64,000 nucleotides of DNA from Anaerobaca sp035448545 (GCA_035448545.1 DAOTJE010000012.1:56377-120376); one strand, 5' to 3'; positions 9,704 through 19,626 are shown, counted from the stretch's first letter. A program made the numbers and translations. The notes: generated by a model from the letters alone, not told the origin.

Positions 9704-9991
9704 GGGTGCACTGCGTGTTTGTAGGTAGGTTCCTGCCGAGGCCAGGAGAGGGGCTGTCATCTCGAAGAGCGTGGCGGATGTCATTTCGACTGAGGGCTTG
9801 CCCCTTCAACTGCGTTCAGGGCAGGCTCTGAGCGAAGTCGAATGGGGCGAAGCCCGCACGGAGAAATCTGGCCGAGGATAAGGCAATAGCCCCTTCGCAG
9901 CCGGATTCCTCCACTCCGCTGCGCTCCGGTCGGAATGACAAAGTCGATTGCAACCCCCGTGAAGGTGTACCTACAAACATCAAGTGCACCC
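9704..9991. repeat. 0.29-kb repeat with inverted ends, left copy
   Basis: Begins GGGTGCACTGCGTGTTTGTA and ends with the reverse complement of GGGTGCACTTGATGTTTGTA, so the unit has imperfect terminal inverted repeats of about 25 bases, as in MITE-like elements. The interior carries the CGAAGTCGAATGGGGC and CGCTGCGCTCCGGTCGGAATG motifs of common dispersed intergenic repeats. A second copy in opposite orientation lies at 10546-10810. No transposase and no clear target-site duplication is visible. Confidence 0.75.
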
Positions 9992-10276
9992 CATCAGGGC
10001 GGAATCTGTCCGTCCTCCGAGCGGACGAGGTCCCTCCGGGGCGCTTCGTGGGACAGTCCGGCCCGCCCACCAAACCAATCTGGTATAGGGGATTCCACTA
10101 TCCCAAATTAGGCGCAATCCTCATGCGGCGTAGCTGCCTGCTGCTCCGATAATTACAGTAGATTTGTATCGGATTGATTGGATTTGCGAAGAGGCAGGGA
10201 CGCCCGCCGGACCGCGCGACTCCCAGAGCTGGGACTCCGGCAGACCCCTCTTCGCTTCAGGAACGTGAGGTGAACG
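9992..10276. other. Spacer between repeat copy and FlgM-like gene
   Basis: Non-coding stretch of 285 bases. It has a perfect 14-base palindrome TCCCAGAGCTGGGA (about 10221-10234) and AT-rich blocks near 10085-10180 that could house a promoter, but no confident -35/-10 pair was found. No ORF with a supported start was seen. Confidence 0.4.
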
Positions 10277-10462
10277 ATGGACTCGTTCAACCGCCAGCAA
10301 GACATGGACACGGGTGTTGCGGTTCTGGACATGGACCATCAGCCGCCGATCCGCCGGCAGAAGGTCCGGGAGATTCGCCGCCAGCTCCGCCAGGGACGCT
10401 ACAGCGTCGCCGACCGTCTCGACGTCGTTGTAGAAAGACTCCTGGATGTGCTGAACCGATAG
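10277..10462 (+). CDS. FlgM-like anti-sigma factor (small)
   Basis: A 61-residue protein with a good SD (GAGGTG, 10267-10272). The C-terminal half, KVREIRRQLRQGRYSVADRL, followed by a leucine-rich helix (VVERLLDVL), matches the pattern of FlgM C-termini: a basic helix, the G-x-Y turn, then a second helix. FlgM binds sigma-28 and holds back late flagellar genes until secreted. No other flagellar gene is nearby, and the gene lies alone between two inverted repeat copies. The assignment is from pattern only; a related small regulatory protein is possible. Confidence 0.6.
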   Translation: MDSFNRQQDMDTGVAVLDMDHQPPIRRQKVREIRRQLRQGRYSVADRLDVVVERLLDVLNR

Positions 10463-10545
10463 CGGACCGCCTTCGCCAGAATGACGTAAGATAAGCCACT
10501 GCAAACACTTATACTCTTCACCACAACACCCGGTGCCGCCCTTGT
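10463..10545. other. Short spacer after the FlgM-like gene
   Basis: Non-coding; CCCGGTGCCGCC near its right end resembles part of the hairpin at 29212-29237. Nothing else supported. Confidence 0.3.
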
Positions 10546-10810
10546 GGGTGCACTTGATGTCTGTAGGTAGACCGTCACGGGGGTTGGAATCGACTTTGTC
10601 GTTCCGACCGGAGCCCAGCCTTTAGCCCTGAGTGAAGTCGAATGGGGCAGTGGAGGAATCCGGCTGCGAAGGGGCTATTGCCTTATCCTCGGCCAGATTT
10701 CTCCGTGCGGGCTTCGCCCTTCGTCGAAATGACATCCGCCACGCTCTTCGAGATGACAGCCCCCTTTCCTGGCCTTCGCAGGAACCTACCTACAAACACG
10801 CAGTGCACCC
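10546..10810. repeat. 0.27-kb repeat, right copy (inverted)
   Basis: Inverted counterpart of 9704-9991. It starts GGGTGCACTTGATGTCTGTA and ends with the reverse complement of GGGTGCACTGCGTGTTTGTA. The internal match GGCTGCGAAGGGGCTATTGC through CTCGGCCAGATTTCTCCG is nearly identical to the left copy read on the other strand. The two copies differ by small internal insertions and deletions, so they are not a recent simple duplication. The right end lies 28 bases before the rpiB -35. Confidence 0.75.
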
Positions 10811-10837
10811 CGGGCTTGTCCTTCGCACGCTTCGAGG

Positions 10838-10866
10838 TTGCGGTTCGGTCCCGATCCCGCTATACT
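10838..10866 (+). promoter_or_regulatory. Sigma-70 promoter of rpiB
   Basis: TTGCGG (10838-10843), a 17-base spacer and TATACT (10861-10866), 40 bases before the rpiB ATG. Confidence 0.65.
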
Positions 10867-10905
10867 GGCTGCCTTTTCGTAAGGCGACAAAGGCAAAGGG
10901 CACAG

Positions 10906-11364
10906 ATGAAGATTGCATTGGGCACCGATCACGCGGGGTTTCACTACAAGGAGCGGATCAAGGAATACCTGATCGCACAGGGACATGAGGTCACCGACTT
11001 CGGGACCCATTCGCCGCAGAGCTGCGACTACCCCGATTTCATCTACCCTGCCGCCCTAGCGGTCGGCGAAGGCCGGTGCGATCGGGCCATTGTCCTGGGC
11101 GGCAGCGGCAACGGCGAAACGATCGTCGCCAACAAGGTCCGGGGCGTACGCTGCGCCGTCTGCTGGCACGAGGAACTGGCCCGGCTGAGTCGTGCCCATA
11201 ACGACGCCAACGTGATCTCCATCGGCGCACGGATGGTGTCGCTCGAACTGGCCCTCAAGATGGTCGAGATCTGGCTGACCACCCCCTTTGACGGGGGCCG
11301 GCACGCCCAACGCATCCGCAAGATCGCCGCGCTCGAAGGCAGTGCCCCGCCATCCGCTCGATAG
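10906..11364 (+). CDS. rpiB: Ribose-5-phosphate isomerase B
   Basis: A 152-residue RpiB/LacAB-family protein interconverting ribose 5-phosphate and ribulose 5-phosphate in the pentose phosphate pathway (cytosol). It shows MKIALGTDHAG at the N-terminus, the phosphate-binding GGSGNGETIVANKVRGVRCA and HNDANVISIGARM. I use the ATG at 10906: it follows AAAGGG and makes the protein start at the conserved MKIALG; the frame runs open back to 10642 only because it reads through the upstream repeat. Some family members instead act on galactose 6-phosphate or allose 6-phosphate. Confidence 0.93.
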   Translation: MKIALGTDHAGFHYKERIKEYLIAQGHEVTDFGTHSPQSCDYPDFIYPAALAVGEGRCDRAIVLGGSGNGETIVANKVRGVRCAVCWHEELARLSRAHNDANVISIGARMVSLELALKMVEIWLTTPFDGGRHAQRIRKIAALEGSAPPSAR

Positions 11365-11526
11365 ACCGCGCGCCGGCAGTGTCCCCTCCCATCGCTTGCC
11401 GCTCCCGCGGAAAGCGACCGGAATCCCACCTGTTTCCAGGGATTTGGCCTAAAGACTTGCCGAGCAGGCCCCGATGATATAGACAACACGGAATATGACA
11501 ACTCGGGGCTCCTGAAAGGCACGCAT

Positions 11527-14500
11527 ATGTCTATCCGAACGACGTTGTCTGTTGCCATCATGACACTTCTCGGCGTGGGCGCGGGCGCGACTCTCGCCGC
11601 GGACACAAAGGTCGAGCACGATTTCCCGCCGATCGTATGGGATTTCCAGGGCAAACCCGTTCCCGAGACCCGGTGGTCACCCTGGCTGCCGCTGGGTGTG
11701 CAGACGGGCCTGCGCTACAAACTGGGCTTTCGCTTCTCCGACGGCACCATCTCTCTGCGGTGCCCGGTTCGCGTGACGTTCACCTACGACGAGAGCAAGG
11801 CCCAGTCGGGAAGCGATTTCAAGATCAAGGTGAAGGCCACGCCCATCGGCTCCGAAAGCGACACCTTTGCCACCGCCTTCGGAATCTCTCTTCCGAACAC
11901 CTTGCAGGTCGGTCTGATCGGGGTCACCGGTCTGCCGATCGATCTGCCGTGGTTCGACCTGCCGCTGGACTTCTGGGACATGGTCTCGAACATCCCGAAG
12001 GTCGGCGAGAGCATCGCCAGCGCCGTCAGCAACATCGGCGTCAACACTGATACGCAGGATGCACTGCCCTTGGGCACGTCGCAGGCATACCACGACGAGC
12101 GGGATCTGATCAGCTTCGATCTGACGGACAAGAGCCCGGCGGAACTGGCACCGGAGATTTTCGAGGAGATCCCCGAGGACGTGCGGACCAATGCGGTGCG
12201 CGCGGTGAAGGTCGCGAACATGGTCAGCGACGCCGAGGCGATCGACATCCTCCAGGATGCGCTGGAGACGGCCATCTCCGCGATCTACGATGCGCCCAAT
12301 CTGACGCTGAGCGCCGATCCGTACTACGTCGTCGAAGGGGTGCGCCTGCGTCTGAACGTCAAGTGTTACATCCCCGACGGCAAAGGTTCGGGCTATTACA
12401 CCCTGTACTTCGACCGGCCCAACCAGGAGCAGGAGATCGTCTTCAGAGACATCACGCCCTTCGTCGGCGACAACGACAAGATCCACATCGTCGCCGACAA
12501 GATCGCCTACGAATTCCGCGTCAAACAGGGCCTGACCGCCACGATCAAGCTGTCCGTCCTCGACGTCGATCTGGACAACGTCGAGAAAGTGGTGACCTAT
12601 CACACCGCCGAACTGACGCCTCAGGACGGCTTCCGGATCGAGGTCCCCCTGAAGAAGAACACCGCGACGCTCCAGAGCATGCGCGTCCATCCCGGCGCGA
12701 CCTCGGCCTCGGTCAACTGGACCAGTCCGAACGTGCCGCTGATGGGCTACGTCAGCGTTTACGACAGCAGCCGCAAGTTCCTCAAGAAGGTGCAGGAGAA
12801 CACCTACAAGAACGCGCACAACGTCATCGTCACCGGCCTCCAGATGGGCACGCCGTACATCTTCGGTATCGAATGCGTCAGCAGCAGCGGACAACGATTC
12901 TCCGGAGGCGAGCTCCAAACCACCACGCTCACGGATGTCCCCACCAAGGTCAGCGAGATGGTGTGCAACGACCTGTCTATGGGCAGTCCCCAAGTGACCG
13001 CGGGCCTGGACTACATCGACTTCCAGTGGACCACGAATATCGCGGCCTCGACCGAGGTGCTGTATTCCCCTTCGCCTGATCTGTCCGTGAACTACATCGC
13101 GGCGGTGAAGAAACGCAGCGGCAACGTGGTCCAGGGCTGGGTCACGCGCGACAGCGGACGCGAGTTCGTCACGAATCACTCGATGCGCATCACGGGTCTC
13201 GACCCCGGCGTCGAGTACCATTACAACGTGGTTTCCTGGACGTTCGAAGACCCCGAGAACGAGATCGACCCGCAAGACCGCGTCGGCGTCATCGGCAGCG
13301 TCACCACGCTTTCCATCCCGCGCCCCTGCGTCAAGGTCAAGGCCCAGTTCCGCGATGCCGGCGTTCCCGACGTCCCCGTCATCGTGACGAAGGCAGGTGA
13401 CGCGGGCTATCGTGTGGCCATCATCACGGGCACCGGCGGCCTGACGCCGCTGATCACATTCGACAAGGCCAACGCGACATACCGGTTCGCGGTCCAGGGC
13501 CATCCGGCGTATGAAGACGTCACCTCCGGACCACTGAACGTTTCCGCTACCACGGAGGGCGAGATGCCCACCGTCACCCTGACACTCGCCAGCCGCCCGT
13601 CCCCGGGAGGATTCGTCTACGATACCCAGGGCAATCCGATCCAGGGCGCGACGGTCAAGATGCTCGCCCCGATCCAGCGTCAGACGACCACCGACCGGCT
13701 GGGCCACTACACCTTTGATGGATGGTTCGATTTCGTCGGCACCGTGCAACTGGAGATCAACAAACAGGATTTCGTCACGAAGAAGATCCTTGGAACCGTC
13801 GGATCGGTCAGCCACGCGCGGATGTTCTCGGCGCCGAACTGCATCCTTCCCAGTGCGATCGCGACCGTCAACATCACCGCCAAGACGCAGAGCGGAGCGC
13901 CCGTCTCCGGCGCCACCATCCTCGTCAAGGAAGGCGGGACGCAGAAGGGCAGCATCAGCACGAACGCCCAGGGCCTGGCCACCTTCGCCTGCAACTTCAA
14001 CGACAACAACGTCAACGAGCACAATCTCACGTTCGAGCTCCAGCCGCCGACGGGATCAAAGATCATGGCGGTGTCCACACGCCTGCCCGTGATCGGAGGT
14101 TCCATCCAGAAGCTGGACCTGACCGCAGTGGAGGATACTCAGGGGCCGCAAATCTCCAACCTCGTTCTCAAGCAGATCGGCGCCCACAACATCGACGCGA
14201 CGTTCTCGCTCAACGACAGGACGGCGACCAGCTCGCTGGTCTACGAGGACCCGAAGGGGCGGACCGGCACCACCGACTGGAACAGCGGCTCGGGCAACCC
14301 GTCCGATCCGACCTCCTTCCATCGTATCATCCTTCAGGGCAACAACCTCGATCCGGGAAGGTACAGAATCAAGGTCAAGGCCAAAGACGCTCGCGGCAAC
14401 ATTACAGAAGGTCCGTTCGTCGAATTCACCCTCTTCGGCGAATCGCTCTGGAACCTCCATGCTGCGAATGTCCGCCAGAACTCCGCCCTGCTGCGATGGA

Positions 14501-16053
14501 ACCGATTCCCCGCAGCGAACGAGGCGAGCTTCAACAAGTTCGGCAAGTACGTCCTGAAGGTCGGCAATCAGACGCCGATCGAAATCACCAACGCCGACAC
14601 CACCAGCTACACCGTGCAGAACCTGTCCGCCAACACGACGTACAACGCCAGTATTCACGTCGTCATGGCCGGTTCCTCCGGGTACCTGACCGTGCCCGGA
14701 ACGACGAGCTTCCAGACGCTCTCCAGCCCGCCGGTCATATCGAACCTGGCCGTTCAGCCGTCCGTTTCCCCGCTGAAAGAAAACGTCCACGTGACGGCAA
14801 CCATCGCGGATGCCGATACGAACGTGAAGAAGGCCACGCTGACGCTCGTCGATCCGAAGACGAAGAAGGATCTGGCCTCCAAGACATACAACACGAACAG
14901 TGTCGCGTTCGAGCACAGCTTCAAGCTCGACCATCCGGGCGACTACACGCTCGTGCTCACCGCCGCCGATGAGGCAGGCCAGACCGCCGCCGAGCAGAAG
15001 ATCACGGTGCTCGAAACGGAGAAACCGAAGATCAGCCTGGCCAAGGTTCCCTCCACGTCGAATGTCGGCGACGCGGTCACAGCGACCGTCCGCATCACCA
15101 ACATCGAGAATCTCAAAGGCGACCTGGAATGTCGTGTCAACTGGGGCGATGGCACGGAGGAAACCGTGCCCGTCAAGGCCAAGGAAAAGCTTGCCTCGGG
15201 GGCAGAGACCGAGTCAAAGAGCGACACGGTTGAACTGTCACATGCCTACAAGAATGACGGGGCCTTCACTATCACCGTCACCGTCGACCTGGCCATCGCG
15301 AAGACCCGGATCGCCTCGGACCCGGTCTCGAAGAATATCACGATCAAGTCCGTGGCTGCGACGGCAAGTCTGACCAAACAGGCCCAGGACAATACGCTCA
15401 CATTCCACATCAAGGCGGTTCAAGGCTCGTATCCGATCGCATCCTGGACGCTGGACTTCGGCGACGGCGCCAAAGAGAGCGGCCAGGGGCCCGTCGATAA
15501 GGACGTCACGCACGTCTATCTGAGAAAAGGCGAATACGCGGTCAGATTCGACGTGACCGACTCGAAGAAGAACGTGGTCAGCAAGACCACGTCGGTGAGG
15601 ATCCGCAACGATGCTCCGCTCGGCGGTGGCGTGCAGAATCCTCCGGGAGGCACCGTCCTGAAACCCGGCGGGGACGCGGACGCTGCACCGGGTGATGGTG
15701 GCGGCGCAAGCCGGGATAAAGGCGACCAGGAGGCCCGGGGGGACCTGGCCCTCGTGGAGCTGCAACTGCCCGAGAGCATCCGCGCAGAACAGTCGCTCCC
15801 CGTGGGGGTTACGCTCAAGAACGACAGCACCATCGGTGTCGAGGGTGTCGGCGTGACTCTGTACGTCGGCGGCAAGAAGATCGAAGCACAACAGGTGACT
15901 CTCAAGGCGGGCGAGACAACGACGCTGACCTTCAAGTACACGCCGAACAAACCGGCGACGTACACCTTCATGGCGAAGATCACTCACCCGAGCGGATTCA
16001 CCGACACCAACACCAGGAACGATTCGATCACGCGCAGAGCCACCGCGCAATAG
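11527..16053 (+). CDS. Very large secreted FN3/PKD/CARDB surface protein
   Basis: A 1508-residue exported protein. Residues 1-25 are a signal peptide ending ATLAA. About 378-465 and 490-600 are fibronectin type III-like; about 690-770 is carboxypeptidase-regulatory-like (GGFVYDTQGNPIQGATVKML); about 775-850 is a second Ig-like repeat (SGAPVSGATILVKEGG); about 970-1063 is a third FN3-like domain; about 1070-1160 is Ig-like; about 1170-1365 holds two PKD-like domains (VNWGDGTEE, LDFGDGAKE). A Gly/Pro/Asp-rich linker leads to a C-terminal CARDB domain (about 1415-1508). No sortase, PEP-CTERM or catalytic motif is visible. Likely adhesion or extracellular scaffold; function unknown. Confidence 0.8.
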   Translation: MSIRTTLSVAIMTLLGVGAGATLAADTKVEHDFPPIVWDFQGKPVPETRWSPWLPLGVQTGLRYKLGFRFSDGTISLRCPVRVTFTYDESKAQSGSDFKIKVKATPIGSESDTFATAFGISLPNTLQVGLIGVTGLPIDLPWFDLPLDFWDMVSNIPKVGESIASAVSNIGVNTDTQDALPLGTSQAYHDERDLISFDLTDKSPAELAPEIFEEIPEDVRTNAVRAVKVANMVSDAEAIDILQDALETAISAIYDAPNLTLSADPYYVVEGVRLRLNVKCYIPDGKGSGYYTLYFDRPNQEQEIVFRDITPFVGDNDKIHIVADKIAYEFRVKQGLTATIKLSVLDVDLDNVEKVVTYHTAELTPQDGFRIEVPLKKNTATLQSMRVHPGATSASVNWTSPNVPLMGYVSVYDSSRKFLKKVQENTYKNAHNVIVTGLQMGTPYIFGIECVSSSGQRFSGGELQTTTLTDVPTKVSEMVCNDLSMGSPQVTAGLDYIDFQWTTNIAASTEVLYSPSPDLSVNYIAAVKKRSGNVVQGWVTRDSGREFVTNHSMRITGLDPGVEYHYNVVSWTFEDPENEIDPQDRVGVIGSVTTLSIPRPCVKVKAQFRDAGVPDVPVIVTKAGDAGYRVAIITGTGGLTPLITFDKANATYRFAVQGHPAYEDVTSGPLNVSATTEGEMPTVTLTLASRPSPGGFVYDTQGNPIQGATVKMLAPIQRQTTTDRLGHYTFDGWFDFVGTVQLEINKQDFVTKKILGTVGSVSHARMFSAPNCILPSAIATVNITAKTQSGAPVSGATILVKEGGTQKGSISTNAQGLATFACNFNDNNVNEHNLTFELQPPTGSKIMAVSTRLPVIGGSIQKLDLTAVEDTQGPQISNLVLKQIGAHNIDATFSLNDRTATSSLVYEDPKGRTGTTDWNSGSGNPSDPTSFHRIILQGNNLDPGRYRIKVKAKDARGNITEGPFVEFTLFGESLWNLHAANVRQNSALLRWNRFPAANEASFNKFGKYVLKVGNQTPIEITNADTTSYTVQNLSANTTYNASIHVVMAGSSGYLTVPGTTSFQTLSSPPVISNLAVQPSVSPLKENVHVTATIADADTNVKKATLTLVDPKTKKDLASKTYNTNSVAFEHSFKLDHPGDYTLVLTAADEAGQTAAEQKITVLETEKPKISLAKVPSTSNVGDAVTATVRITNIENLKGDLECRVNWGDGTEETVPVKAKEKLASGAETESKSDTVELSHAYKNDGAFTITVTVDLAIAKTRIASDPVSKNITIKSVAATASLTKQAQDNTLTFHIKAVQGSYPIASWTLDFGDGAKESGQGPVDKDVTHVYLRKGEYAVRFDVTDSKKNVVSKTTSVRIRNDAPLGGGVQNPPGGTVLKPGGDADAAPGDGGGASRDKGDQEARGDLALVELQLPESIRAEQSLPVGVTLKNDSTIGVEGVGVTLYVGGKKIEAQQVTLKAGETTTLTFKYTPNKPATYTFMAKITHPSGFTDTNTRNDSITRRATAQ

Positions 16054-16128
16054 CGAACGCGCAGGTCAATCCCGATGCCGTTCGGAGACAGGCCCCTGCG
16101 CCGCGCCCATGCCGCTCGGGGAAGCAGG

Positions 16129-16157
16129 TTGAAAGCGAGCCGGAGCGGCATTAGACT
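16129..16157 (+). promoter_or_regulatory. Sigma-70 promoter of the FAD oxidoreductase gene
   Basis: TTGAAA (16129-16134), a 17-base spacer and TAGACT (16152-16157), 62 bases before the chosen ATG at 16219. Confidence 0.6.
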
Positions 16158-16218
16158 GGCAGGAGGACCGTCTGGACCATGCCACGATCAGGATGGCAGA
16201 ATCCCACAGGAGAACTCC

Positions 16219-19200
16219 ATGACACCTGCGTGCAGACTTCATACGATGCTGTCGATTGCCCTGCTGGCTTTATTCTTCTGTCCGAGTACGCCCACCAGGG
16301 CAGCAACGGTCCTCGTCGAGGCCGAGAGCTTCGACCACCCAGGCGGTTGGGTGCTCGACCAGCAGTCGATGGATCTGATGGGCTCACCCTATCTGCTGGC
16401 CCACGGCTTCGGTGTACCAGTCCCGGACGCGGTCACGACCGTTGCCCTTCCGGCGCCGGGCACGTACCGTGTCTGGGTCCGCACCCGCGATTGGGTCGCC
16501 ACCTGGAATGCCCCGGGCGCGCCGGGAAGGTTCCAACTGCTCATCGACGGAAGGCCCCTCGTAACGACCTTCGGCACCGAAGGCGCCAACTGGCACTGGC
16601 AGGACGGCGGCGCTGTCGAAATCCCGGCCGCAACGGCCAGACTTGCCTTGCACGATCTGACCGGCTTCGAAGGCCGATGCGACGCCATCGTCCTGAGCAG
16701 CGACACGGATTTCGTCCCGCCCAACGAAGGCGACGAGATGAATGCGTTCCGGCGCAAAGCTCTCCGCCTGCCGGAGCAGCCTGAGGATGCAGGCCGATTC
16801 GATCTCGTCGTGGTCGGTGGTGGCATGGCGGGCACCTGCACGGCGATCTCCGCGGCCCGCCTGGGCCTTCAAGTCGCGCTCGTGCAGAATCGCCCGGTCC
16901 TCGGAGGCAACAACAGTTCTGAGATTCGCGTGCACCTCAACGGCGAGATCAACCTGCCGCCCTATCCGCGCCTCGGCGACGTCGTGCGGGAACTCGACTC
17001 CGGCAAGCGCGGCAACGCACAGCCGGCGTCTCACTACGACGACGACAGGAAACTCCGCGTGGTGCGGGCCGAGCCCAACATCCACCTGTTCCTCAACACG
17101 CACGCGTACAAGGTCGAAAAACAGGGCGACCGGATCGTCGCGATTGTCGCCCGAGAGCTCATGACCTCGCGGGAGCTGCGCTTCACGGCGCCGCTGTTCG
17201 CCGACTGCACCGGCGATGGGACCATCGGCTATCTGGCGGGCGCCGACTGGCGGATGGGCCGCGAGAGCAAGGCCGAGACGGGCGAATCGATGGCGCCCGA
17301 AACGCCCGACCGGATGACGATGGGCGCCTCGGTCCAGTGGTACTCGGCGAAAACCGATCAGCCAAGTCCGTTTCCCGATTGCCCCTGGGCGCTGGAATTC
17401 AGCGAGGCCAGTTGCCAGAACGCCACGCGGGGCGACTGGGACTGGGAATCCGGCCTGAACAACGACCAGATCACCGAGATCGAGCACATCCGCGACCACA
17501 CCTTCCGCGCGATCTACGGCAACTGGGCCTTCCAGAAGAACCACAGCCGGGAGAAGGCCAAGTACGCCAACCTCAAGCTCGACTGGGTCGCGTACATCGC
17601 CGGGAAGCGCGAGTCGCGCCGGCTGCTGGGCGACGTGATCCTCCAGCAGCAGGATGTGCAGGAGTTCCGCGCATTCCCCGACGCGTTCGTGACGACGACG
17701 TGGTCCATCGACCTGCACTATCCCGCCCCGAAAAACACGGAGCACTTCCCGGGCATGGAGTTCCGCACGATCTGCGTGCAGCCGGACATCAAACCCTACC
17801 CGATCCCCTATCGCTGCCTCTACTCGCGGAACGTCGCAAATCTCTTCATGGCCGGCCGCAACATCAGCGTCACCCACGTCGCGCTGGGCACCATTCGCGT
17901 GATGCGCACCGGCGGCATGATGGGCGAGCTGGTCGGCATGGCCGCATCGCTCTGCGCCAAACACGACACGACGCCTCGCGGCGTCTACGAGAACCACCTC
18001 GACGAGCTGAAGACGCTGGCCACCAAGGGCGTGGGGAAAGGCGTGTGGCAGCCTCAAGCGAAGCTTGGGGATGGCGCGCCCAGGGAGACGATCGCTGCGA
18101 CCGAGCAAGCGTTTCGCTCCGCTCAGATCGCCGGCTATGCCCTGAGCAAGGTGCAGCGATGGTTGCACGAGAAGGCCCTGCCGGTCATCGATCCGCAAAC
18201 GGGCCTGTATCCCGCCGACGGCAAGTGGAACTATCGCGACACCGCCGCCGATTGCTATCCGTTCCTGTGCTGGGCCGCCTTCGTCGTCGATAAGGACGCG
18301 CTCGATGGCCCCGTCCGCGAGATCCTGCACGCCGAGCAGAAGCTCTGCAATCATCTCGACCGCATCCCCACTCCTTACGACTGGCAGAGCAGACAAAAGA
18401 TCGAGGTCGATTACGACGAGCTGATCTTCCAGGCGTCCGAGTACGTCAAGGATGGGCTGATCGCCATCGTCGAGGTGACGGGCAAGGGCGAATGGTTCGA
18501 CCGCATGCTCGCGATCGAGGAAGACATCTGGAAACACGCGCGGTACGACACGCCGCACGGCAAGATCCCGTCGAAGAACATCGAGGTCAATGGCGAACAG
18601 CTCCAGGCGCTGGCCCGGCTGTACACGATGACCGGGCGTGAGGAGTTCCTCACCTGGGCCGAGCGTCTGGCCGACTACTACTTCGATCAGCCGGACTTCG
18701 TGCCAACGCGGCTCCGCGATCACGGCTGCGAGATCATCGGCGGACTCGGTTTGCTCTACGCCGTCGAGGTGCAGGCGAACCGCCCCAAGGCCAAGGTCTA
18801 TGAGGCCCGGCTCAAGCACGTTTTCGACACCATCCTCGCCAAGGGCTGCAACGAAGACGGCATGATGTACAACCACCTGACCGCCCGCGACGGCGGCAAC
18901 GGCCAACTCAGCGACGGCTGGGGCTACAACTACGTCGGCTATCTCTGCTACGACACGGCCCTCGGCCGGCCGGTCTATCGCACGCAGGTGGAACGCACGC
19001 TCAAGAACCTCACCAAGCCCGAGTATGACAACTACAACTGGGAGGGCAACTATTCCATCGACGGCTTCGCCGACTCGATCGAAGGAGCGATCTACCTGCT
19101 CAATCGCGTCCCCGTCGAGGAGGGTTTCGCCTGGGTCGACCGCGAGATGGCCCGTAGTGTCACGCGCTCGAGCGATCCGCTCGAGACGGCCGAACTGTGG

Positions 19201-19626
19201 GGCACGATGAAGCTCGAAGCCAACGGCGTGCGCACGGTTCTTATGCACGCGCTGATGCACACCCAGGGCATCATCGCCCGCCCCTGGCAGAAGGGCCTCC
19301 AGCTCGGCGCCGCCCGAGTCGATCCCGCGAGCGACGAGCGACCAGCGACGAGCGACGGTATCATCATCGTGGTCCGCTCCGACCAGCCGTGGTCCGGCAC
19401 GCTCTGCTTCGACATCCCGCGCCATCGCGAATACATGGGCTTCGCCCAGGACTGGCCGCGCATGAACACCCTGCCCGAATGGTTCACCGTCGAGCCGCCC
19501 GTGAAATACACCGTCGAGGGCCTGAACGAGGCCATCGCCGCCACCGGCCGGTCCCTCCACGGAGGCTTGCCCCTGGCCCTCGAACCGGGCCAGGAAAAGC
19601 TCCTCCTCATCCGCCCCACCCGCTGA
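16219..19626 (+). CDS. Secreted FAD-dependent oxidoreductase with helical C-terminal domain
   Basis: The ATG at 16219 has the SD AGGAGA (16208-16213) and starts a clean signal peptide; the frame is open 144 bases further upstream but without an SD. Product 1135 residues. About 28-175 is a carbohydrate-binding-like beta domain. About 192-620 is an FAD_oxidored domain with the dinucleotide motif VVVGGGMAGTCTA, GGNNSSEIRVHLNG and FADCTGDGTIGYLAGA. About 700-1000 looks like an alpha/alpha toroid (TMTGREEFLTWAERLADYYF) as in glycoside hydrolases. This class is common in planctomycete polysaccharide loci. Residues encoded at 18045-18076 (GVWQPQAKLGDG) and 19321-19350 (ASDERPATSD) look like captured repeats. 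Substrate unknown. Confidence 0.85.
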   Translation: MTPACRLHTMLSIALLALFFCPSTPTRAATVLVEAESFDHPGGWVLDQQSMDLMGSPYLLAHGFGVPVPDAVTTVALPAPGTYRVWVRTRDWVATWNAPGAPGRFQLLIDGRPLVTTFGTEGANWHWQDGGAVEIPAATARLALHDLTGFEGRCDAIVLSSDTDFVPPNEGDEMNAFRRKALRLPEQPEDAGRFDLVVVGGGMAGTCTAISAARLGLQVALVQNRPVLGGNNSSEIRVHLNGEINLPPYPRLGDVVRELDSGKRGNAQPASHYDDDRKLRVVRAEPNIHLFLNTHAYKVEKQGDRIVAIVARELMTSRELRFTAPLFADCTGDGTIGYLAGADWRMGRESKAETGESMAPETPDRMTMGASVQWYSAKTDQPSPFPDCPWALEFSEASCQNATRGDWDWESGLNNDQITEIEHIRDHTFRAIYGNWAFQKNHSREKAKYANLKLDWVAYIAGKRESRRLLGDVILQQQDVQEFRAFPDAFVTTTWSIDLHYPAPKNTEHFPGMEFRTICVQPDIKPYPIPYRCLYSRNVANLFMAGRNISVTHVALGTIRVMRTGGMMGELVGMAASLCAKHDTTPRGVYENHLDELKTLATKGVGKGVWQPQAKLGDGAPRETIAATEQAFRSAQIAGYALSKVQRWLHEKALPVIDPQTGLYPADGKWNYRDTAADCYPFLCWAAFVVDKDALDGPVREILHAEQKLCNHLDRIPTPYDWQSRQKIEVDYDELIFQASEYVKDGLIAIVEVTGKGEWFDRMLAIEEDIWKHARYDTPHGKIPSKNIEVNGEQLQALARLYTMTGREEFLTWAERLADYYFDQPDFVPTRLRDHGCEIIGGLGLLYAVEVQANRPKAKVYEARLKHVFDTILAKGCNEDGMMYNHLTARDGGNGQLSDGWGYNYVGYLCYDTALGRPVYRTQVERTLKNLTKPEYDNYNWEGNYSIDGFADSIEGAIYLLNRVPVEEGFAWVDREMARSVTRSSDPLETAELWGTMKLEANGVRTVLMHALMHTQGIIARPWQKGLQLGAARVDPASDERPATSDGIIIVVRSDQPWSGTLCFDIPRHREYMGFAQDWPRMNTLPEWFTVEPPVKYTVEGLNEAIAATGRSLHGGLPLALEPGQEKLLLIRPTR
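18045..18076 (+). repeat. Dispersed repeat captured in a coding region
   Basis: GTGGCAGCCTCAAGCG followed by AGCTTGGGGATGG, the same family as 24761-24807, 24851-24885 (inverted) and 26889-26929, here read in frame inside the FAD oxidoreductase. Confidence 0.65.

Noticed and set aside
9704..10810. CRISPR or tandem repeat array
   Set aside because: Only two copies, inverted, with unequal interiors; no regular spacers anywhere in the window.
10642..10905. N-terminal extension of RpiB
   Set aside because: The open frame reads through the inverted repeat; the protein begins properly at MKIALG after an SD and a good promoter.
16384..19560. Very long minus-strand open frame (1058 codons) opposite the FAD oxidoreductase
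   Set aside because: High-GC shadow: no SD, no domain motifs, composition rich in Val/Ala/Asp/His runs typical of antisense frames. The same applies to 1961-3481, 11677-14022 and 23138-24931 on the minus strand.
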